Shown: piece after piece, positions 20,342 through 29,007 of the stretch
Numbering within the stretch: the first letter of the stretch is position 1
How the letters are laid out: every line of letters starts with the position of its first letter
NCBI GenBank assembly: GCA_025463365.1
Contig: JAOBWM010000133.1
Location: 1 to 54,083, forward strand
Length of the DNA: 54,083 nt
Source of the DNA: Acidimicrobiales bacterium
GTDB lineage: Bacteria; Actinomycetota; Acidimicrobiia; Acidimicrobiales; Iamiaceae
Direction of reading: 5' to 3'
Made by a program: the position numbers and the translations under genes
The notes under the pieces: generated by a model
Told to the model about the DNA's origin: nothing
What the model saw: only the letters and a program-made list of their open reading frames with translations
Databases searched by the model: none

Positions 20342-21430
20342 GTGAACGACACCGAGGCGATGGTGCAGGCGATCGAGCTCGCCGCCTCGGTCCGTGGCGC
20401 CACGTCGCCCAACCCGTGGGTGGGTTGCGTGATCGAGTCGACCGATGGCCGGGTCTTCACCGGCGCCACCGAGCCTCCGGGCGGCCGTCACGCCGAGGTG
20501 GTCGCCCTGGATGCCGCCGGCGATGCTGCTCGCGGCGCCACCGCCTGGGTGACCCTCGAGCCATGCGCCCACATCGGCCGTACGGGCCCGTGCGCCGACG
20601 CGATGATCCACGCCGGCATCGCCCGCGCCGTGATCGCGCTGGCCGATCCCGACGAACGGGTGTCGGGCCAGGGGATCGCCCGGCTGCGCGATGCCGGGGT
20701 CGACGTGAGCATGGGGGAGCAGGCCGACGCCGTCCGCACCCAGTTGGCGCCGTACCTGAAGCACCGCACCACGGGTCGGCCGTGGGTGGTCCTCAAGCTG
20801 GGGGCGAGCCTGGATGGCCGCACTGCGGCGCCGGACGGCACGAGCCAGTGGATCACCGGTGGCGCCGCTCGCGCCGACGCCCACATGGTCCGCGCCGAGA
20901 GCGATGCCATCGTCGTCGGGGCCGGCACGGTCCGCGCCGACGATCCATCGCTCACGGTGCGCCATGTCGAGGGCCGCGACCCGTTGCGGGTCGTGCTCGG
21001 CACCATCCCGCCCGGCGCCAAGGTCGCCCCCGCCGTCGAGTTCCGCGGCGAGCTGCCCGACCTCCTCGACGACCTCGGCAGGCGCGGGGTGCTGCAGTGC
21101 CTCGTCGAGGGCGGGGCCACGGTCGCCGGCGCGTTCCATCGAGCCGGCCTGGTCGACCACTACATCTTCTACGTCGCGCCCGCCATCTTCGGCGGCGACG
21201 ACGCTCGGCCCCTGTTCGCCGGACCCGCGGCTTCGACGATCGCCGACGTCTGGCGCGGTGCCATCACCGGTGTCAGCCACCTCGGCGGCGACCTGCGCAT
21301 CGACGTGTCGCCCATCACCCCGTCGCCGATCACCGGGCCGGTTCCGGTCGTTCGCCTCACCGACGAGGGCGAGCCGGCGGAGGCGCCGGGCATCGACCAC
21401 CCGCAGGACCGACCCGAAGGGATCCGCTGA
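20342..21430 (+). CDS. ribD: Bifunctional riboflavin deaminase/reductase RibD
   Basis: RibD carries out the second and third steps of riboflavin synthesis. The deaminase half has TSPNPWVGCVI, zinc-binding GRHAEV and EPCAHIGRTGPCADAM. The reductase half has VVLKLGASLDGRTAAPDGTSQWITG, GAGTVRADDPSLTVR and CLVEGGATVAGAF. The 362 residues are typical, with a Pro/Glu-rich tail. GTG 20342 places TEAMVQAIELA at the family's usual N-terminus. There is no clear Shine-Dalgarno, only AACGGAT. The stop overlaps the start of ribE by one base. Confidence 0.95.
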   Translation: MNDTEAMVQAIELAASVRGATSPNPWVGCVIESTDGRVFTGATEPPGGRHAEVVALDAAGDAARGATAWVTLEPCAHIGRTGPCADAMIHAGIARAVIALADPDERVSGQGIARLRDAGVDVSMGEQADAVRTQLAPYLKHRTTGRPWVVLKLGASLDGRTAAPDGTSQWITGGAARADAHMVRAESDAIVVGAGTVRADDPSLTVRHVEGRDPLRVVLGTIPPGAKVAPAVEFRGELPDLLDDLGRRGVLQCLVEGGATVAGAFHRAGLVDHYIFYVAPAIFGGDDARPLFAGPAASTIADVWRGAITGVSHLGGDLRIDVSPITPSPITGPVPVVRLTDEGEPAEAPGIDHPQDRPEGIR

Positions 21431-21996
21431 TGTTCACCGGCATCGTCGAAGAGCTCGGCACCGTCATCTCCCGTGAGGGGCCCAAGCTGCGCATCGGCGC
21501 ATCGGCCGTCCTCGACGACGTCGAGCTGGGGGCGTCGATCGCGGTCAGCGGCACGTGCCTCACCGTCGTGGCATGGGGCGAGGACTGGTGGGAGGCTGAC
21601 GTCGTCGACGAGACCTACGACCGGACCTGCCTCGGTGCCCTGGTGCCAGGTTCGCGGGTCAACCTCGAACGACCGGTCCGCCTGGCCGACCGCCTCGGCG
21701 GACACCTCGTGCAAGGCCACGTCGACGCGGTCGGCATCATCGCCACGCCCGCCCCGGATCTCCGGGTCTCGGTCGACCCTGCTCTGCTGCGGTACATCGT
21801 GGAGAAGGGCTCGATCACCGTGGACGGCACGAGCCTGACCGTGGCGGCCGTCCACACCGACGGCTTCTCCGTTGCCGTCATCCCGCACACCGCCGAGGTC
21901 ACCACCCTCGGCTCCAAGGGGCCCGGCGACCCCGTGAACCTGGAACTCGACGTCATCGCGAAGTACGTCGAGTCGCTGTTGGAAGGACACCGCTGA
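21430..21996 (+). CDS. ribE: Riboflavin synthase alpha chain
   Basis: This enzyme dismutates two 6,7-dimethyl-8-ribityllumazine molecules to riboflavin. The 188-residue protein shows the duplicated lumazine-binding barrels. The N-terminal half opens with MFTGIVEELG and has SGTCLTV and GHLVQGHVDAVG. The C-terminal half has EKGSITVDGTSLTV and IPHTAE. It corresponds to B. subtilis ribE (E. coli ribC). Both ends overlap neighbours by one base (TGATG), so the rib operon is fully coupled. Confidence 0.95.
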   Translation: MFTGIVEELGTVISREGPKLRIGASAVLDDVELGASIAVSGTCLTVVAWGEDWWEADVVDETYDRTCLGALVPGSRVNLERPVRLADRLGGHLVQGHVDAVGIIATPAPDLRVSVDPALLRYIVEKGSITVDGTSLTVAAVHTDGFSVAVIPHTAEVTTLGSKGPGDPVNLELDVIAKYVESLLEGHR

Positions 21997-23405
21997 TGAT
22001 CGAGACCCCTGCCGAGATGCCCGTGGGAACGCACGTGGAGGTCAGCACCAACCGCGGGCCTTCCGACGAAGGACCCCTGGCCGAGATCAGCGTGGCCCTG
22101 GAGGCGTTCGCCCGCGGCGAGATCCTCGTGGTGGTCGACGACGAGGACCGTGAGAACGAGGGCGACCTCATCATGTCGGCCGAGCACGTGTCGCCGGAGA
22201 AGATCGCCTTCTTCCTGCACCACACCTCGGGCTTCATCTGCGCCCCGATCACCTCCGAGCGCGCCGCCGAGCTCGACCTACGTCCGATGGTCGAGCAGAA
22301 CACCGAGAGCATGCGCACGGCGTTCCTCGTGAGCATCGATGCCCGCCATGGCACCACGACGGGGATCTCGGCGTTCGACCGCGCCGCAACCGTGCAAGCC
22401 CTGGTCGACCCCAGCACCCGGCCCGGCGACCTGGCCCGGCCCGGCCACATCCTCCCGCTGGAAGCTCGTGAGGGCGGCGTGCTCAAGCGGGCCGGGCACA
22501 CCGAGGCGACCGTCGACCTCGCCCGCATGGCCGGGTTGTACCCCGCCGGGATCCTGTGCGAGATCGTGGACGGCAACAAGATGGGCATGGCCCGCCAGCC
22601 CGAGCTGCGCCGCTTCGCCCGCGAGCACGACCTCTACATGATCTCGATCGCGGACCTGATCCGGTACCGCCGCCGCAACGAGAAGCTGGTGCGCCAGGTG
22701 TCCGAGGCCCGCATCCCGACCGGCTGGGGCGACTTCACCTGCAAGGTCTACGAGTCGGTGCTCGACGGCGAGCAGCACGTGGCGCTGGTCCGCGGCGACA
22801 TCGCCGGTGCCGACAACGTGCTCGTGCGGGTCCACAGCGAGTGCCTCACCGGCGATGTGTTCGGCTCGATGCGCTGCGACTGCGGCGTGCAGCTCGATGC
22901 GGCCATGAAGATGATCGCCGACGCCGGCACCGGCGTGATCGTCTACCTGCGCGGCCACGAGGGACGCGGCATCGGCATCGGCCACAAGATCCGGGCCTAC
23001 GAGCTCCAGGACGAAGGTGCGGACACGGTCGAGGCCAACGAGGCGCTCGGCCTGCCGATCGACTCACGGGAGTACGGCATCGGTGCCCAGATCCTGGTCG
23101 ACCTCGGGATCACCACGATGCGCCTCGTGACCAACAACCCGGCCAAGTACGGCGGCCTCGATGGCTTCGGGCTCGACATCGTCGAGCGGGTCCCGTCGGT
23201 GACCGCACCGAACCCCGAGAACATCCGGTACCTCAAGACCAAGGCCGAGAAGATGGGCCACCTGATCGAGGGCCTCGGCGAGTTCTCCGCGGCATCGGCC
23301 GCGGCATCGGCCCCTGCAGCTGTCGGTGGCGGTGGCGCGGGCGCGCCAGTCGTCGATGGCGTCGACGGCGTCGATCCGACCGGCGACGGCGACGGCGACG
23401 CCTGA
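21996..23405 (+). CDS. ribBA: Bifunctional DHBP synthase / GTP cyclohydrolase II
   Basis: RibBA supplies both precursors of riboflavin. The N-terminal DHBP synthase (about 25-230) has DDEDRENEGDL, HHTSGFIC and RAGHTEATVDL. The C-terminal GTP cyclohydrolase II (about 235-425) has VRVHSECLTGDVFGSMRCDCG with the three zinc cysteines, LRGHEGRGIG and TNNPAKYGGLDG. The 469 residues include an unusual low-complexity tail of about 40 residues (Ala/Gly, ending GDGDGDA). The start overlaps the ribE stop and the end overlaps ribH. Confidence 0.96.
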   Translation: MIETPAEMPVGTHVEVSTNRGPSDEGPLAEISVALEAFARGEILVVVDDEDRENEGDLIMSAEHVSPEKIAFFLHHTSGFICAPITSERAAELDLRPMVEQNTESMRTAFLVSIDARHGTTTGISAFDRAATVQALVDPSTRPGDLARPGHILPLEAREGGVLKRAGHTEATVDLARMAGLYPAGILCEIVDGNKMGMARQPELRRFAREHDLYMISIADLIRYRRRNEKLVRQVSEARIPTGWGDFTCKVYESVLDGEQHVALVRGDIAGADNVLVRVHSECLTGDVFGSMRCDCGVQLDAAMKMIADAGTGVIVYLRGHEGRGIGIGHKIRAYELQDEGADTVEANEALGLPIDSREYGIGAQILVDLGITTMRLVTNNPAKYGGLDGFGLDIVERVPSVTAPNPENIRYLKTKAEKMGHLIEGLGEFSAASAAASAPAAVGGGGAGAPVVDGVDGVDPTGDGDGDA

Positions 23406-23899
23406 TGGCGGGGGACCACCAAGCCGAGGGTGCGCCCCCGGCCGTGCTCGACGGGACCGGCCTGCGCATCGCCGTGGTGGCGGCGCGCTGGAACTCGCAC
23501 ATCACGTTGCGCCTGCTCGACGGCGTGCGGCGGGGCCTGGCCGACGCCGGGGTGGCCGCCACCGACGTCGTGGAGTGCTGGGTGCCCGGAGCGTTCGAGC
23601 TCCCGTTGGCCGCCAAGACCTGGGCGCTGTCGGGCGACGTCGACGCGGTGGTGTGCCTCGGCTGCGTGATCCGCGGCGAGACCACCCACTACGAATCGGT
23701 GGCCGGGGAGTGCGCGTCGGGGATCCAGCAGGCCCAGCTCGAGACCGGGGTGCCGATCGCGTTCGGCGCCCTCACCGTCGAGAACCTCGACCAGGCGCTG
23801 GAGCGCTCCGAGGAGGCCGGCGGCCACAACGTCGGCGAGGACGGCGCCAAGGTCGTCATCGAGATGGTCCACCTGCTCCGTTCCATCCGCGCCCGCTGA
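23405..23899 (+). CDS. ribH: 6,7-dimethyl-8-ribityllumazine synthase
   Basis: RibH condenses the RibD and RibBA products into the lumazine and usually forms 60-mer or pentamer cages. The 164-residue protein has VAARWNSHIT, WVPGAFELPLAAK, LGCVIRGETTHYE, PIAFGALTVEN and a GHNVGEDGA segment. All expected active-site residues are present, including the catalytic His in ETTHYE. ATG 23405 overlaps the ribBA stop. It closes the core rib operon; a methyltransferase gene starts 24 nt after its stop. Confidence 0.95.
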   Translation: MAGDHQAEGAPPAVLDGTGLRIAVVAARWNSHITLRLLDGVRRGLADAGVAATDVVECWVPGAFELPLAAKTWALSGDVDAVVCLGCVIRGETTHYESVAGECASGIQQAQLETGVPIAFGALTVENLDQALERSEEAGGHNVGEDGAKVVIEMVHLLRSIRAR

Positions 23900-23922
23900 C
23901 GGCGACGGCCCGGCGCAGCGAC

Positions 23923-24666
23923 GTGGCCATCTACGACCGCATCGGCGGCGGGTACGCCACGACGCGCCGGGCCGATCCCCGGATCGGACGCCACCTGGCC
24001 GAGGCGTTGGCCGGCGCCCGGCGCGTGGTGAACGTCGGTGCGGGCACCGGCTCCTACGAGCCCGAGGGGACCGCCCAGGTCGTCGCCGTCGAACCGTCGG
24101 CGGTCATGCGGGCGCAACGGCGCACCGGCGCGGCTCCTTGTGTGGAAGCGGTGGCGGCCGACCTGCCGTTCGCCGATGGATCGTTCGATGCGGCGATGGC
24201 CGTCTTGACCGTGCACCACTGGCCCGATCCGTTGGCGGGCCTCGACGAGCTCCGCCGCGTCGCCCGACGGCAGGTGATCCTCACGTTCGACCCGGGCGCC
24301 CACCTCGGGCTGTGGCTCGTCCACGACTACCTGCCCGAGATGCTCGAGCTCGCCGGGTCGAACCCACCGACGCCCACCGCCATCGCCGATCACCTCGGGG
24401 GCGGCTCGGTGCGGGAGGTGCCGATCCCGGCTGACTGCTTCGACGGCTTCTTGTGGGCCTACTGGCGGCGGCCGTCGGCGTACCTCGACCCGGATGTGCA
24501 AGCGTCGATCTCGGGCATCGCGCAGCTGCCCGCTGCTCTCGTGGCCGAACGGATGGTCCGGCTGGCCGCCGACCTCGACGCCGGCCGGTGGCGGGAGCGA
24601 AACCAGGATCTGCTCGACCGCGACGAGGTGGATGGCGGGTTCCGCCTCGTGGTCTGCGGCGACTGA
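23923..24666 (+). CDS. Class I SAM-dependent methyltransferase, unknown substrate
   Basis: The 247-residue protein has SAM motif I VVNVGAGTGSYE, acidic post-II VAVEPSAVMRAQ and motif IV FDAAMAVLTVHHWPDPLAGL of the Methyltransf_11 family. These enzymes often methylate quinones, lipids or small metabolites. Start GTG 23923 is tentative, with a weak ribosome-binding site; no ATG is available in the right place. Placement 24 nt after ribH suggests co-transcription with riboflavin genes, but nothing links it to flavin chemistry. It converges with the minus-strand flavoprotein gene. Confidence 0.8.
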   Translation: MAIYDRIGGGYATTRRADPRIGRHLAEALAGARRVVNVGAGTGSYEPEGTAQVVAVEPSAVMRAQRRTGAAPCVEAVAADLPFADGSFDAAMAVLTVHHWPDPLAGLDELRRVARRQVILTFDPGAHLGLWLVHDYLPEMLELAGSNPPTPTAIADHLGGGSVREVPIPADCFDGFLWAYWRRPSAYLDPDVQASISGIAQLPAALVAERMVRLAADLDAGRWRERNQDLLDRDEVDGGFRLVVCGD

Positions 24667-24703
24667 CCCGCCCACCGCTCAGCCCGGCAGAACGCACGGA
24701 AGC

Positions 24704-26365
24704 TCAGGCGTGCAGGGCGATGTAGTCGTGGACCGAGCGGACGGCGCTCGATCCCTCACCGACGGCCGCCGCCACCCGCTTCATCGAGCCCATGCGGACG
24801 TCGCCCACCGCGAACACGCCAGGCAGCGAGGTCTCGAACGGGAGAGGCGCCCGGCCCGCGAACCCCTCGTCGGTGAGGTCCGTGGCCTCCAGCGACCGGT
24901 CCGTGCGGACGAACCCCTTGCGGTCCAGCGCGACGCACCCGCTGAGCCAGCCGGTGGCCGGCACGGCGCCGATGAAGCAGAAGAGACCACCACACGCCAC
25001 GGTCCGCCGCTCGCCGGTGGGCCGGTGCTCGAGGGTGATCTCGGCGAGGTGATCCTGGCCGCTCAGGGCGCGGACCTCGGTGTGGGTCAGGACCTCGATG
25101 TGGGGATCGGCCTCGACCCGGGCGATCAGGTAGTGCGACATCGTCTCGACCAGCTCGCGGCGGCGGACCACCAGGGACACGTTGCTGCCCTGCTGGGAGA
25201 GGTAGAGGGCGGCCTGGCCCGCGGAGTTGCCGCCGCCGACCACGGCCACGTCGACGCCGCGGCACAACCGGGCCTCGAGCTCAGTGGCCGCGTAGTAGAC
25301 ACCGGCGCCTTCGAACCGCTCGAGCTCGGCGACCTCGAGCCGCCGGTAGCGGGCGCCGGACGCGACGATCACCGCCCGGGTGGCGATCTCGCTGCCGTCG
25401 GACAGCACGACGACGCGGAACCCGTTCTCGGCGTGCAGGGCCACTGCCTCACACGGTGCCGCGAGCCGTGCCCCGAGGCGCAGCGCCTGCATCGCGGCCC
25501 GCGCCGTGAGGTCGCCGCCGGAGATGCCGGTGGGAAACCCCACGTAGTTCTCGATGCGCGAGCTCGCCCCCGCCTGGCCGCCCGCGGCGACCGAGTCGAG
25601 CGACACGGTGTCGAGCCCCTCGGAGGCGCCGTACACGGAGGCGGCCAGGCCGCCGGGGCCGGTCCCGACCACGACCAGGTCGGTGACCGAGCCAGGGATG
25701 CTCCGATAGGTGAGCCCCAGTGCGGCGGCGAACTCGCCGGGCGTCGCCCGACGCAGCACCGCGGTCGGGAGGACCGCGACAGGGACGTCGGCGGGCCGAG
25801 CGCCGAGGCCGGCCAGGTACACGCCGACATCGTCGAGGTCTTCGATCTCGATCCAGGTGTGCGGGAGGCGCGAGCGCGTGGCGAACGCACGCAAGGCCAG
25901 CGCCTCCGACGAGAAGCGTGACCCGACGATGCGGATGGCGTCAGCCGCGAGCCCCTCGCGGAGCAGCTCGCGGCGGGCCACGAAGGCACGGAAGATGGTG
26001 TCGGACAGGTCGGGCTTGGTGTGCATGAGACGCTGGAAGGCGTCGGGTGCGACCTGCAGGACGCGGCCCGACCGGCTCATCCGGGCACTGAGGAACGGTC
26101 GCTGCCCGGTCAGGAGGTTGAGCTCGCCGATGAAGCGGCCGGCGCCGTGGGTGGCGATCACGACCTCGTCGGTACCCTCGCGGACGATCTCCACCTCGCC
26201 GTCGAGGACCACGTAGAAGGCCGTCTCGCGGTCTCCGGCCCGGTAGAGGAAGTCCCCCTCCTCGCGGTCCAGCTCCTCCCCGAACGGGGCGATCTCCGCC
26301 AGCGCGTCGTCGTCGAGCACTGGCCAGGCCACGTCGCCGCCGGGGGGTGCTGGCTCCTGCGTCAC
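24704..26365 (-). CDS. Cyclic-nucleotide-binding thioredoxin reductase-like flavoprotein without CxxC
   Basis: The 553-residue protein has three parts. A cNMP-binding domain (about 15-130) includes FLYRAGDRETAFYVVLDGEVEI and FIGELNLLTGQRPFLSAR. A thioredoxin/glutaredoxin-like domain (about 140-210) has GSRFS where CxxC would sit. A TrxR-type FAD/NAD module (about 215-550) has VVGTGPGGLAASVYGASEGL, GGQAG, VVGGGNSAGQAALYLSQ and GVFAVGDVRMG. The redox CxxC expected before the NAD site is absent; the nearest cysteines (ACGGLFCF) are not spaced for it. It may be a ferredoxin/flavodoxin-NADP reductase-like enzyme. GTG start, 7 nt after the ACP gene. Confidence 0.85.
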   Translation of the reverse strand: MTQEPAPPGGDVAWPVLDDDALAEIAPFGEELDREEGDFLYRAGDRETAFYVVLDGEVEIVREGTDEVVIATHGAGRFIGELNLLTGQRPFLSARMSRSGRVLQVAPDAFQRLMHTKPDLSDTIFRAFVARRELLREGLAADAIRIVGSRFSSEALALRAFATRSRLPHTWIEIEDLDDVGVYLAGLGARPADVPVAVLPTAVLRRATPGEFAAALGLTYRSIPGSVTDLVVVGTGPGGLAASVYGASEGLDTVSLDSVAAGGQAGASSRIENYVGFPTGISGGDLTARAAMQALRLGARLAAPCEAVALHAENGFRVVVLSDGSEIATRAVIVASGARYRRLEVAELERFEGAGVYYAATELEARLCRGVDVAVVGGGNSAGQAALYLSQQGSNVSLVVRRRELVETMSHYLIARVEADPHIEVLTHTEVRALSGQDHLAEITLEHRPTGERRTVACGGLFCFIGAVPATGWLSGCVALDRKGFVRTDRSLEATDLTDEGFAGRAPLPFETSLPGVFAVGDVRMGSMKRVAAAVGEGSSAVRSVHDYIALHA

Positions 26366-26372
26366 GCAGTGA

Positions 26373-26609
26373 TCATTGCCGCCACAGGCCTCGGTAGTAC
26401 TCGTACAGGCCCTCGAGATCTCGGGCGGGATGGTCCTCGGGGTCGTGAGGCAGGGACCGGGCGAGATCCTCGACCCAGACCAGCGCCATCACGAGGGCCA
26501 GGGAATCGAACTGCAGATCCTCGGCGAGCCTGGTCGCCCGAGGCAGGTGGTTGCCGGTCAGCTCGAACTCGGAGCCGAAGGCGTCGACGAAGTCATCCCA
26601 GCTGAGCAT
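26373..26609 (-). CDS. Acyl carrier protein-like
   Basis: The 78-residue acidic helical protein carries the phosphopantetheine-type site LQFDSLALVMAL, with Ser36 in DSL. That is the right place for an acyl carrier or peptidyl carrier protein. A Trp-rich C-terminus (LYEYYRGLWRQ) is atypical for the fatty-acid ACP. It overlaps the preceding acyltransferase gene by 17 bases and is followed 7 nt later by the flavoprotein. The position suggests it loads an acyl group for the two GNAT proteins, not for primary metabolism. No ketosynthase, ACP synthase or ligase is nearby. Confidence 0.75.
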   Translation of the reverse strand: MLSWDDFVDAFGSEFELTGNHLPRATRLAEDLQFDSLALVMALVWVEDLARSLPHDPEDHPARDLEGLYEYYRGLWRQ

Positions 26610-27201
26610 GTGGCGCCTTCCGTGCGGTCCCCTCGGCGCCTGCGCGCAGGAGGTGTGCTCGGCGCCGGAGCCGGGCGCCCATGCCGGCCATCCATGCGGT
26701 GCGATCGATGGTCAGCAGGAACGTGTCCTCGGTGGTGCCATTGAGGTGGTGGTGACCGGAGAGGCGACCCTCGACCGTGAAGAGGCGCCCGGCCCCGAGC
26801 GCGAACCGTTCGTAGGCGCCGGCACGGGACTGCGCGTAGAGCTTGCGAAACGGCCACTCCGTGAACAGATCGGTGATGAAGAGCCCGAGGCCTACGAAGG
26901 CCGCGCCGCTGCCGATGTGGCGGTCCTGAGCCGCCACCGCGATCGACGCGTGCCCGTGGCGCAGGTCGGCGTCGAAGCAGGTGTACAGACCGAGGAGCTC
27001 CTCACCGGGGGGTGCCACCCCGACGCTCTGCAGCAGCACCCCGTTCCAGAGCGCGGCGACGTGCGCGTCCGGGCTCGGGGTGCGGCCCCCGAATCGGAAC
27101 CCGCCGCCGAAGGTCCAGGTCAATTCGTTGGCGCGCAAGGCGTCGTAGTCGGCGGGCGACACCGGACGCACCGTCACGCGGGGATCGTGCAGGATGCTCA
27201 T
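26593..27201 (-). CDS. GNAT-like acyltransferase (second of a pair)
   Basis: The 202-residue protein has a GNAT-like order: VTVRPVSPADYDAL (strand 1-helix 1), a beta-bulge strand ASIAVAAQDRHIGSGAAFVGL with the R-x-x-G-x-G/A cofactor loop, and WPFRKLYAQSRAGAYERFALG. A basic C-terminal tail (MGARLRRRAHLLR) follows. Family members transfer an acyl group from CoA or ACP to an amine. The co-encoded ACP makes ACP the plausible donor. It shares ATGA with the upstream GNAT gene, and the two align loosely end to end, suggesting an old duplication. Substrate unknown. Confidence 0.75.
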   Translation of the reverse strand: MSILHDPRVTVRPVSPADYDALRANELTWTFGGGFRFGGRTPSPDAHVAALWNGVLLQSVGVAPPGEELLGLYTCFDADLRHGHASIAVAAQDRHIGSGAAFVGLGLFITDLFTEWPFRKLYAQSRAGAYERFALGAGRLFTVEGRLSGHHHLNGTTEDTFLLTIDRTAWMAGMGARLRRRAHLLRAGAEGTARKAPHAQLG

Positions 27202-27797
27202 CGGGCCACCGCAGCGGCGGCGTGCCAAGCCGGTCGGCCGATCGCGGTGATGAAGCGATCCCAGTACATGCCGTCGTGGCGGGCGAACTCGACGAGGTGC
27301 GCCTCGATGTCGCCGTCGATGCCGCACTCGCCGAGCGGCGGAGCCTGGTAGCCGAGGTGGGACGCGTAGACCTTGCGAAGGTTCCATCGGGAGAACGCGT
27401 GGTCGAGGAGCTGACGGGCGACCGGCCCGAGCAGATCGTCGCCACCCGGCATCGGGTCGATCACGATGTCCATCCAGGCCACGCCGTCGTGCGGGTCCAG
27501 GTCGAACAGCGATGCGACGCCGAGGCGCGCGTCGTCGGATCCCCGCACGATGAACAGGGCGCTGACCCCTTGCCAGAGGACCGCCTCGAACTCGTGGGGC
27601 GGTGGGAGTCCCCGTCGGCAGATCCGGAACCACTGCTCGGGGGCCACCGCGGCCAGCGTGTAGAGGAACGCGATGTCCCCCCGGTCTGCCGGGTGGAGGC
27701 GGACGTCCCGAGTGCGTGGAGATGTGGGCGGACGCGTGGACGGACGCAGGAGGGGAGGGATTGGTGGAGGGGTTGGTGGCGGGGTCGGTGGATGCAC
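27198..27797 (-). CDS. GNAT-like acyltransferase (first of a pair)
   Basis: The 199-residue protein has a Pro-rich N-terminal 30 residues (PPTPPPTPPPIPPLL). A GNAT-like fold follows: DVRLHPADRGDIAFL, VASLFDLDPHDGVAWMDIVI, WNLRKVYASHLGY. The cofactor loop is degenerate (DPMPGGDDLLG), so its catalytic competence is less certain than its partner's. C-terminal phrases parallel the second protein (RKVYAS against RKLYAQS; GRPAWHAA against DRTAWMAG). It starts at GTG 27797, 4 nt after the permease stop, and overlaps the next gene as ATGA. Confidence 0.7.
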   Translation of the reverse strand: MHPPTPPPTPPPIPPLLRPSTRPPTSPRTRDVRLHPADRGDIAFLYTLAAVAPEQWFRICRRGLPPPHEFEAVLWQGVSALFIVRGSDDARLGVASLFDLDPHDGVAWMDIVIDPMPGGDDLLGPVARQLLDHAFSRWNLRKVYASHLGYQAPPLGECGIDGDIEAHLVEFARHDGMYWDRFITAIGRPAWHAAAAVAR

Positions 27798-27801
27798 GGT
27801 G

Positions 27802-29007
27802 TCAGCCCTTCAGCGCGTCGATCGGGGACATGGACGCCGCCTTCCACGCGGGATAGATGCCGGCGGCCAGGCCGATGATCGCCCCGAGCACGGGCCCGGC
27901 CAGCGGATAGGCGAGGTCGAGCACGGGGACCCAGCGCCGGATGGCGCACAACACCACGACGGCGAGCACCCCGGCGGCGCCGCCGAGCAACCCGCCGAGC
28001 GTGCCGATCAGGCCGCTCTCTGCGACGAACTGCGTGGCGAGCGAGAGACGGGACGCCCCGAGCGCGTTGCGCAGGCCGATCTCGGATCTCCGCTCGAGGA
28101 CACCGACCAGGGTGACGTTGGCGATGCCGAGCGCGCCGATCACGAGCGACATGCCCGCGAGGAGGAGCAGGAGCCCGCTGACGTCGCCCCGCACCGCGGC
28201 CCGCGTGGCGATCGGATCGGGGGGTGCCGCCACATCGATGGCCGTTGGATCGTTGGGATCGAGGGCGAGCCCGACCTGGCGCCCGACCATCGGTGCCGCC
28301 CCCCGACGGGTGCGGATCAGCACGGTGTCGAGTGCGGGGAGACGGAACACCTGTCGCGCGTACCCGACCGGGACGAGGATCGCGTCGCCCAGATCGTCTT
28401 GGCGGGCGATCGGATCGAGGATGCCGATGACCGTCACGGCCTGGCCGGCGAGGAAGACCCGTGGGCTCCCGCTCACGTCGTCGATCCGGAGCAATCCGGC
28501 GGCTCGGTCGCCGAGCACGGCCACCGGCTCCGCGAGGTGGTCGTGGCGGGCATCGAACATCCGACCCGTGCGGATCTGCCCCTGCACCGCGCCGATCATC
28601 CTCGGCGTCACCGCGTACACCGTCGCGGGGTACGTCGGGGTCTGGCCACCGATGGCGATGGTGGTGATCGGTTGGGCGCCGGGGATCTCGGCGGTGGCCC
28701 CGGCGGCGACGACACCGGGCAGTCGGGTCACGCGGTCAGCCGAGTCCCAGGGCAGGTGGCCGGGCCCTCCGGGTGCGACGGCGGCGTCTTGCGCGGTGAC
28801 CCGGGTGGCGACGGCCTCGTCGATGTGGGTGAGGATCTGGTTGCCCGCGGTCTGGGCCATCCCGACCGACGTGACCAGGGTGGCCACTCCCAGCACCGTG
28901 CCGAGGGCGGTGAGGACGGCGCGGGCGGGACGCGAGGCCAGCCCGGCGACGGCCTCGGCCGCCAGGTCTGCGACTCGGGGGCGAGCGGTCGGCGCGTGCT
29001 GCGTCAT
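27802..29007 (-). CDS. MacB/FtsX-like ABC transporter permease
   Basis: The 401-residue protein has the MacB topology. TM1 is near 25-50 (ARAVLTALGTVLGVATLV), then a roughly 210-residue extracytoplasmic MacB-type domain. Three further TM segments follow (about 275-300, 325-355, 370-390), with ERRSEIGLRNALGASR between TM2 and TM3 and PAWKAASMSPIDALKG at the end. Such permeases extrude peptides, lipoproteins or drugs mechanically together with an adaptor. ATG 29007 overlaps the ATPase stop (ATGA); an upstream in-frame start would lie inside the ATPase gene. Confidence 0.9.
   Translation of the reverse strand: MTQHAPTARPRVADLAAEAVAGLASRPARAVLTALGTVLGVATLVTSVGMAQTAGNQILTHIDEAVATRVTAQDAAVAPGGPGHLPWDSADRVTRLPGVVAAGATAEIPGAQPITTIAIGGQTPTYPATVYAVTPRMIGAVQGQIRTGRMFDARHDHLAEPVAVLGDRAAGLLRIDDVSGSPRVFLAGQAVTVIGILDPIARQDDLGDAILVPVGYARQVFRLPALDTVLIRTRRGAAPMVGRQVGLALDPNDPTAIDVAAPPDPIATRAAVRGDVSGLLLLLAGMSLVIGALGIANVTLVGVLERRSEIGLRNALGASRLSLATQFVAESGLIGTLGGLLGGAAGVLAVVVLCAIRRWVPVLDLAYPLAGPVLGAIIGLAAGIYPAWKAASMSPIDALKG

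Noticed and set aside
24704-26365. Genuine thioredoxin reductase (trxB)
   Set aside because: The active-site CxxC is missing, and no thioredoxin gene is nearby.
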